Source: Argentina anserina
Lineage: Eukaryota > Streptophyta > Magnoliopsida > Rosales > Rosaceae
NCBI RefSeq assembly: GCF_933775445.1
Contig: NC_065877.1
Coordinates: 31,000,001 to 31,064,000 of the forward strand
Reading direction: 5' to 3'
DNA: 64,000 nucleotides
This document shows positions 59,474-64,000 of this stretch, one piece after another. The notes beneath the pieces are model-generated. The model was not told where the DNA came from. It was given only the letters and a program-made list of their open reading frames with translations, and did no database searches. Position 1 is the stretch's first letter, and each line of letters begins with the position of its first letter. A program made the position numbers and the translations under genes.

Positions 59474-61198
59474 ATGCAATCCGACAGTGGTAAATTGTTC
59501 ATTGGTGGCATATCTTGGGACACAAATGAAGAGCGTCTGAAAGAGTACTTTAGTACTTTCGGGGAGGTGGTAGAGGCAGTGATCATGAAGGATCGGACCA
59601 CAGGCCGTGCTCGTGGTTTTGGTTTTGTAGTTTTTGCTGACCCTAGTGTTGCGGACACTGTCATAATGGAGAAGCACAACATTGACGGAAGGATGGTAAT
59701 TAAAATGCTGTTCTTTGAATTTTTGAATGAATGTAGTTTTATCGTTCAGTTGTGGTGTTACGTTCACATACATGATAGCATCATGATTAAGCATTTTTGT
59801 CTGAGCACTTCAAATGTGAAAGATAGTGCACTGTATAATAGGAGTCAGGGTCTGATATTTTAGTTGCAAAAACTCTTTCGTTCTTTCTTGAAAGTAAGAT
59901 TGGTAAATGCATTACTGCTATCATCTAGCTGATTAGTTAATCCCAGAGCTCATGTTATTTGACATATGTTTTAAGTTTGCATTCTCTGTCCTCAGGTTGA
60001 GGCGAAAAAGGCTGTCCCTAGGGATGACCAGAATATAATGAGTAGAAGCAGTGTGAGCATCCAAGGTTCTCCAGGTCCAGGCCGTACAAGAAAGATATTT
60101 GTAGGAGGCTTAGCATCCACTGTCACAGAGGGTGACTTCAAAACTTACTTTGAACAGTTTGGGACGATCACAGATGTTGTAGTGATGTATGATCATAACA
60201 CACAGAGGCCTAGAGGCTTTGGCTTCATCACTTATGACTCAGAGGAAGCAGTGGATAAGGTTTTGCTTAAGACCTTTCATGAACTGAATGGGAAGATGGT
60301 TGAAGTCAAGCGTGCAGTTCCTAAAGAGTTATCACCTGGACCCAGCCGCAGCCCACTTGGAGGATATAACTATGGTCTGAGTAGGGTCAACAGCTTCCTT
60401 AATGGCTATACTCAGGGATATACTCCAAGTACTGTTGGAGGCTATGGTCTTGGTAGATTTAGTCCAGTAGTTGGTGGTCGAATTCCTCCATTTGGTTCAG
60501 GTTATGGAGTGGGAATGAATTTTGAGCCTGGTCTCAACCCAGGTTTTGGGGGAAGTGCAAATTATAATAGTAATGGAAGCTATGGGCGTGGAGTGAGCCC
60601 TTATTATATCAATAATTCAAATAGGTTTAACAGTCCCATTGGTTATGATGGGGGTAATGGAGGAAACTCATCCTTTTTCAGCTCAGTGACTCGGAGTTTG
60701 TGGGGGAATGGGGGGCTCAATTCTAATTCTGCAAATTCCAACGCTTACATGGGTTCAGGAAGTGGCAGCATTGGAGGAAGTGCATTAGGCAATACTGGAG
60801 TTAACTGGCGATCTTCGGCTATTTCACCTCAAGGTGGGGGAAACAATGTTTCTAACAATAGTGTGAATCTTGGTTATGGAGCCGGTGATAACAGTTACAG
60901 TTTGGGATCAGGAGGGTATGGAAGAAACAGTGGTACAAACGTAGCCCCTGCATCATCGTTTGCTGCATCAAATGGTGGGTTTGATGGAGCCTTCAATGAC
61001 TTTTACAGTAGTGGTTCAGTTTATGGAGATCCCACTTGGCGATCATCAAATTCCGAGCGAGATGGGCCTGGACCCTTTGGTTATGGACTTGGCAGTGCAG
61101 CTTCTGACGTTTCAGCTAAAAGTGCTCCTGGTTATGTTGGTGGATATAGTGTTAATAAGAGACAGTCAAATACAGGTAACAGCAACATTACTGCCTAA
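59474..61198 (+). CDS. hnRNP-like RNA-binding protein with two RRMs
   Basis: Nuclear/cytoplasmic RNA-binding protein of the plant hnRNP A/B-like group. Two coding exons (59474-59695 and 59996-61198, phase 0) join to 474 aa. RRM1 has RNP2 LFIGGI at 8-13 and RNP1 RGFGFVVF at 47-54; RRM2 has IFVGGL at 108-113 and RGFGFITY at 147-154. A linker ends each RRM (VEAKKAVPRDDQN and VEVKRAVPKELSPGPSRSP). The C-terminal half is a Gly/Asn/Ser/Tyr-rich prion-like region. It ends in SVNKRQ plus a short tail. It strongly resembles Arabidopsis At4g26650/At5g55550. The start at 59474 is the first ATG after the 5'UTR acceptor. The intron after RRM1 sits in the same codon context as in that group. Confidence 0.95.
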
Positions 61199-63514
61199 TA
61201 TCTCCCTCAACATCTGTTATTAATCTTTTTCTTCATATTTTGTGCTTTGATTGGTTGGTTGAAATATATAAATATTTCACAGTGATATTGTCCATAGAAA
61301 TGATTTAGTTTATGGTGCTGTTGTATGTTGATAATTTAATTTCAGTGTAGAATAATCTGGATCCATTACACACTCCTCTTTCATTATTGTGCTAAAATCA
61401 CAAGAAAACAAGCAAAGATCCTTAAATAATATAGAAAATAGGAAAGTATTGTTTATTGTAAATTGGGAGTGTCAGAGTGTGGATATCACTTTGCCCATCT
61501 TACACTGGTGATTTCTGACATCGTCTAAACCTTGCGTGAAAGTTGTTTGCTTCGCGGTGTGATGCACTGCATTTCAAGTACGAGGTGATTTGAAATGCTG
61601 CATTTAAGTAATACTTCATGTTAATTTTATACTCAGTTGTTGATCCATGACGTTGACTATTTGAGGCATAGATCTATCATGCTTTATTTGAGTTTATTGA
61701 TGAATGAAGAAACACTGGGACTTTGTCATAAAAGAAAGGGGCTTCAGATTTATTTTTAGTGCAATAATTTGATTTGATACTTTATGATGTTGAGGGAGTT
61801 GCAGCTGGCCGGTGGCCATTCTTGTCCTGTTAATTCCATATAAATATACCCCTCTTGATAATCTGTGGTTTGGCGTTCCCAACTGCCAATCAGTTATTGC
61901 TTGTGAAGAGACGTATTCTACCTTGTTCATGGTGATGATGTGGCAGTATGGTGTCTCCTGTTTTCGTACTTTTAGTTGATGCCACAGATATTTGTGCTCA
62001 ATTATTTCTATAGGAAGATTGTACATTTTTTTACTAATGTTTTTTCTGCGTGTGATAGGAAGATTGTAGATATTTTTACTTTTGTCTCTTGTAAAAGTTG
62101 TTTTTGCATGCAACTGTTATATCTTGCAATATGTTATCTTTTTCCCTTTGCAGAATCCCAGCATGAACTATCAAAAGCCGAAGTTGGTTTTTTTTCTTCC
62201 TTATAGAATATTTTAGTAGTCTTTGGCTTTCGTTATTTCATCTTGAAGCAGTGCGTGTGTAGCCATAGGCTTTGTTTGTACACGTAGACCTAACAGAATA
62301 CACAAGTCAAATACAGTTATACACTTATTTGGCATGACAGTGGATTCTTTCTCTGCGTTCGCTCACATAATGATGAATGATGTTTGTTTATTGTATTCAC
62401 TGTCCTTGGTAGATTCAGATTTTCCACCTATCTTGCAAATTTGCCATCATTGAAAAATTCGTTTAAATTATGATTGAAAATGTGTTGCTCACTGGATTGA
62501 TTATCAATATGGTAGTACTTACAGACTCCTTTCTTTTTTTCTTTCAGGAATTGCTGCCTAGGATCATCATTTCTGATACCACGATATTGTAGGTGAAGAT
62601 AATCTGGTGAAGCAGGTGAATTGTGAATTTTGGACACCACCCTCATTCATATAGCTCAGATAAGAGAAATTTGGTTAGTAAGAGCTAACTGGAGTGCCTG
62701 TTTGAAGAATTAAAATTAGAGTAGAAGTTAAAATGGATTTTGTGTTAAAGCTTGAGTTTTTGAGTTATCATTTTAGGTTTTATATTTTTTTTTCATTTTG
62801 GTCTTTGAGTGAGATGTAAAATCAGATTGCGGGATATAGTCAGAAGTGTATCATGCATCTCCGGTGAGGCGGCGATACCAAAAAGGGAAAAAAAAGAGAG
62901 AAAAAAAACAAGAAATAGACTGATATATATCTTTTTCCTTAGATTTATATCTGTAACATCTCTGGCAAAGCTGTGAGTTCTGGTCAGAGAATGCTTGTTT
63001 AATTCTTTCTCCCATCAATCTGGTTTGTTCATTGTACCTGAGAATACTGTTGATTTATTAGTGTGAAACATTTAAGGGTTTACCCATCTAGGGACCCCAT
63101 TAATAAGCAATTGCATATTCCGGTTCTTACTCTTTAACAATTCTGTATGCAACATTTTAAAATTTTTGGATCTTGTTTGTGTTTGCTTTGGTGAAATAGT
63201 ATTAGAAATGACGCCTTTTCCTTGCACCAAATCGTTCTGGTTCTTACGCTAATGGCTGGTGATATTTAGTGTTTCAGTTTCTTGTTGACACTTTGTCACT
63301 ACCTCACTAGAAATATAGTAGAAACATCATGTTATTGGCTTTCTTTCCATATATATGTTCAAAGACTCATTGTTCAGTTATTCCATACATCAACAGTTCT
63401 CAAATTAAAAAATTTAACCGACCAAAGTTTTCGCTCTCCCTCTCTCTAAAAGCCTCGGCTGCTAGGGTTAGGGTTTTCACAAAAATTTCTTGGTTGTGCG
63501 GCGTATTCTCTTCA
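61199..63514. other. hnRNP 3' flank and spacer
   Basis: The 3'UTR of the hnRNP gene is probably long or spliced: acceptor-like ttgcag (about 62149-62154) and tttcag (about 62543-62548) lie in transcript-like DNA, but no ORF is supported. The DNA is AT-rich, without repeats that I could recognise, to the telo-box of the next gene. Confidence 0.4.
63463..63476 (-). promoter_or_regulatory. Telo-box cluster before the DUF4283-like gene
   Basis: tagggttagggttt on the plus strand is AAACCCTAACCCTA on the other, about 40 bases before the start codon. It is a typical plant telo-box position near a transcription start. Confidence 0.6.
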
Positions 63515-64000
63515 ATGGCAACCTCAACTGCTTCAGTTGCTTGCATGGCTGCTCGGCTGGCGGCTAAGCTTTCTCTATCCAACGAGGAACCAATGGATCT
63601 GGGCAATCTCAAGTGCCCAGACGCCGGTTTCGTGACTCCAAGGTTCTATTTAGTCGGAAAGCTCCACACAGTGCGTACTCCTCTGTTTGATGCTTTCCGG
63701 GGAGCTATCAGATTTATGTGGTGTCTTACAGCGCCGGTGGAAATTCAGGTCTGTGGAGATCGATACCTATTTACTTTCAGAATCTTGAAGGATCTCAATC
63801 ATGTGAAACAAGAGGGTCCATGGGGGTTTTCAGAGGGCAATGATCTTGTTCACGACTATAATGTTTTCTTTGACATCATGGCCATTCCACTCGATTTTGT
63901 TTGGATATGGCCTATGGGTGGAGATAAAGAACCTCCCACCAGCGTTGCACACTTCGGCGGCAGCAAGACGTGTGGGGGAAACAATTGGTCCAGTTCTGAG
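63515..64000 (+). CDS. DUF4283-like protein, 5' part only
   Basis: The frame runs open from ATG at 63515 to the window end (162 codons), so the C-terminus is missing. An N-terminal leader of about 50 residues is followed by the DUF4283-type fold: RFYLVGKLHTVRTPLFDA, then FMWCLTAPVEIQ, VCGDRYLFTF and LNHVKQEGPWGFSEGNDLV, then a Val-Trp-Ile segment (DFVWIWPMG). In plants DUF4283 mostly occurs before a CCHC zinc knuckle in proteins derived from LINE retroelements, some now host genes. No zinc knuckle is visible yet. The telo-box upstream and clean leader argue for a functional gene rather than a dead element, but a retroelement cannot be excluded. Family assignment rests on a motif-level resemblance. 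Confidence 0.6.
   Translation, partial: MATSTASVACMAARLAAKLSLSNEEPMDLGNLKCPDAGFVTPRFYLVGKLHTVRTPLFDAFRGAIRFMWCLTAPVEIQVCGDRYLFTFRILKDLNHVKQEGPWGFSEGNDLVHDYNVFFDIMAIPLDFVWIWPMGGDKEPPTSVAHFGGSKTCGGNNWSSSE

Overview
The window is nuclear DNA of a flowering plant, most likely a rosid eudicot; Rosaceae is my best guess but cannot be proven from the sequence. The signs are GT-AG introns in AT-rich DNA, single-copy plant regulators (cytokinin receptor, GRAS, WRKY, plant WNK, NPH3, plant hnRNP), telo-boxes, and non-autonomous hAT/Mutator/PIF elements and a TRIM retroelement between the genes. I saw no rRNA, tRNA, CRISPR or prokaryotic features.

Layout: 1-5296 holds a hAT-type MITE (173-723), TA repeats and the promoter/5'UTR of a HISTIDINE KINASE 2 cytokinin receptor (5297-12633, 13 coding exons, 1247 aa). 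A small secreted X8-domain protein follows (14077-15232). 15.2-22.5 kb is repeat-rich and contains a clean Mutator-type foldback MITE (18248-18640). A PAT1-type GRAS regulator (22525-24180) and a WRKY1-type group I factor on the minus strand (24932-26806) converge tail to tail. 27.0-33.3 kb has a G-run near the WRKY1 promoter and two TIR elements nested one in the other. 33288-39273 is a degenerate PIF/Harbinger transposon with both its genes. Then come a broken minus-strand ORF (39437-39820), an intronless ESS-2/DGCR14 splicing-factor gene (40325-41818), WNK11-like kinase (44155-45578), a BTB/NPH3 protein (47580-49883) and, on the minus strand, cytosolic thymidine kinase (50334-51489). 51.5-58.8 kb is a second repeat region (tandem TRIM element, 135-bp tandem repeat, foldback element). 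A two-RRM hnRNP (59474-61198) and the 5' part of a DUF4283-like gene (63515-end) close the window.

The genes are ordinary single nuclear genes, not an operon. From memory of Arabidopsis locus numbers, PAT1 and the NPH3 gene (At5g48150/At5g48130), and WNK11 and the hnRNP (At5g55560/At5g55550), are also near neighbours there, so parts of this order may be ancestral.

I found no convincing new multi-gene system. The best new-looking observation is inside the cytokinin receptor: exons 1-2 appear to be a decayed copy of exons 3-4 (transmembrane segment plus first half of the CHASE domain), with identical 276-nt second exons and identical intron phase. Next in interest are the nested and tandem transposon structures with readable target-site duplications, and a hairpin repeat whose 6-nt loop is inverted between units.
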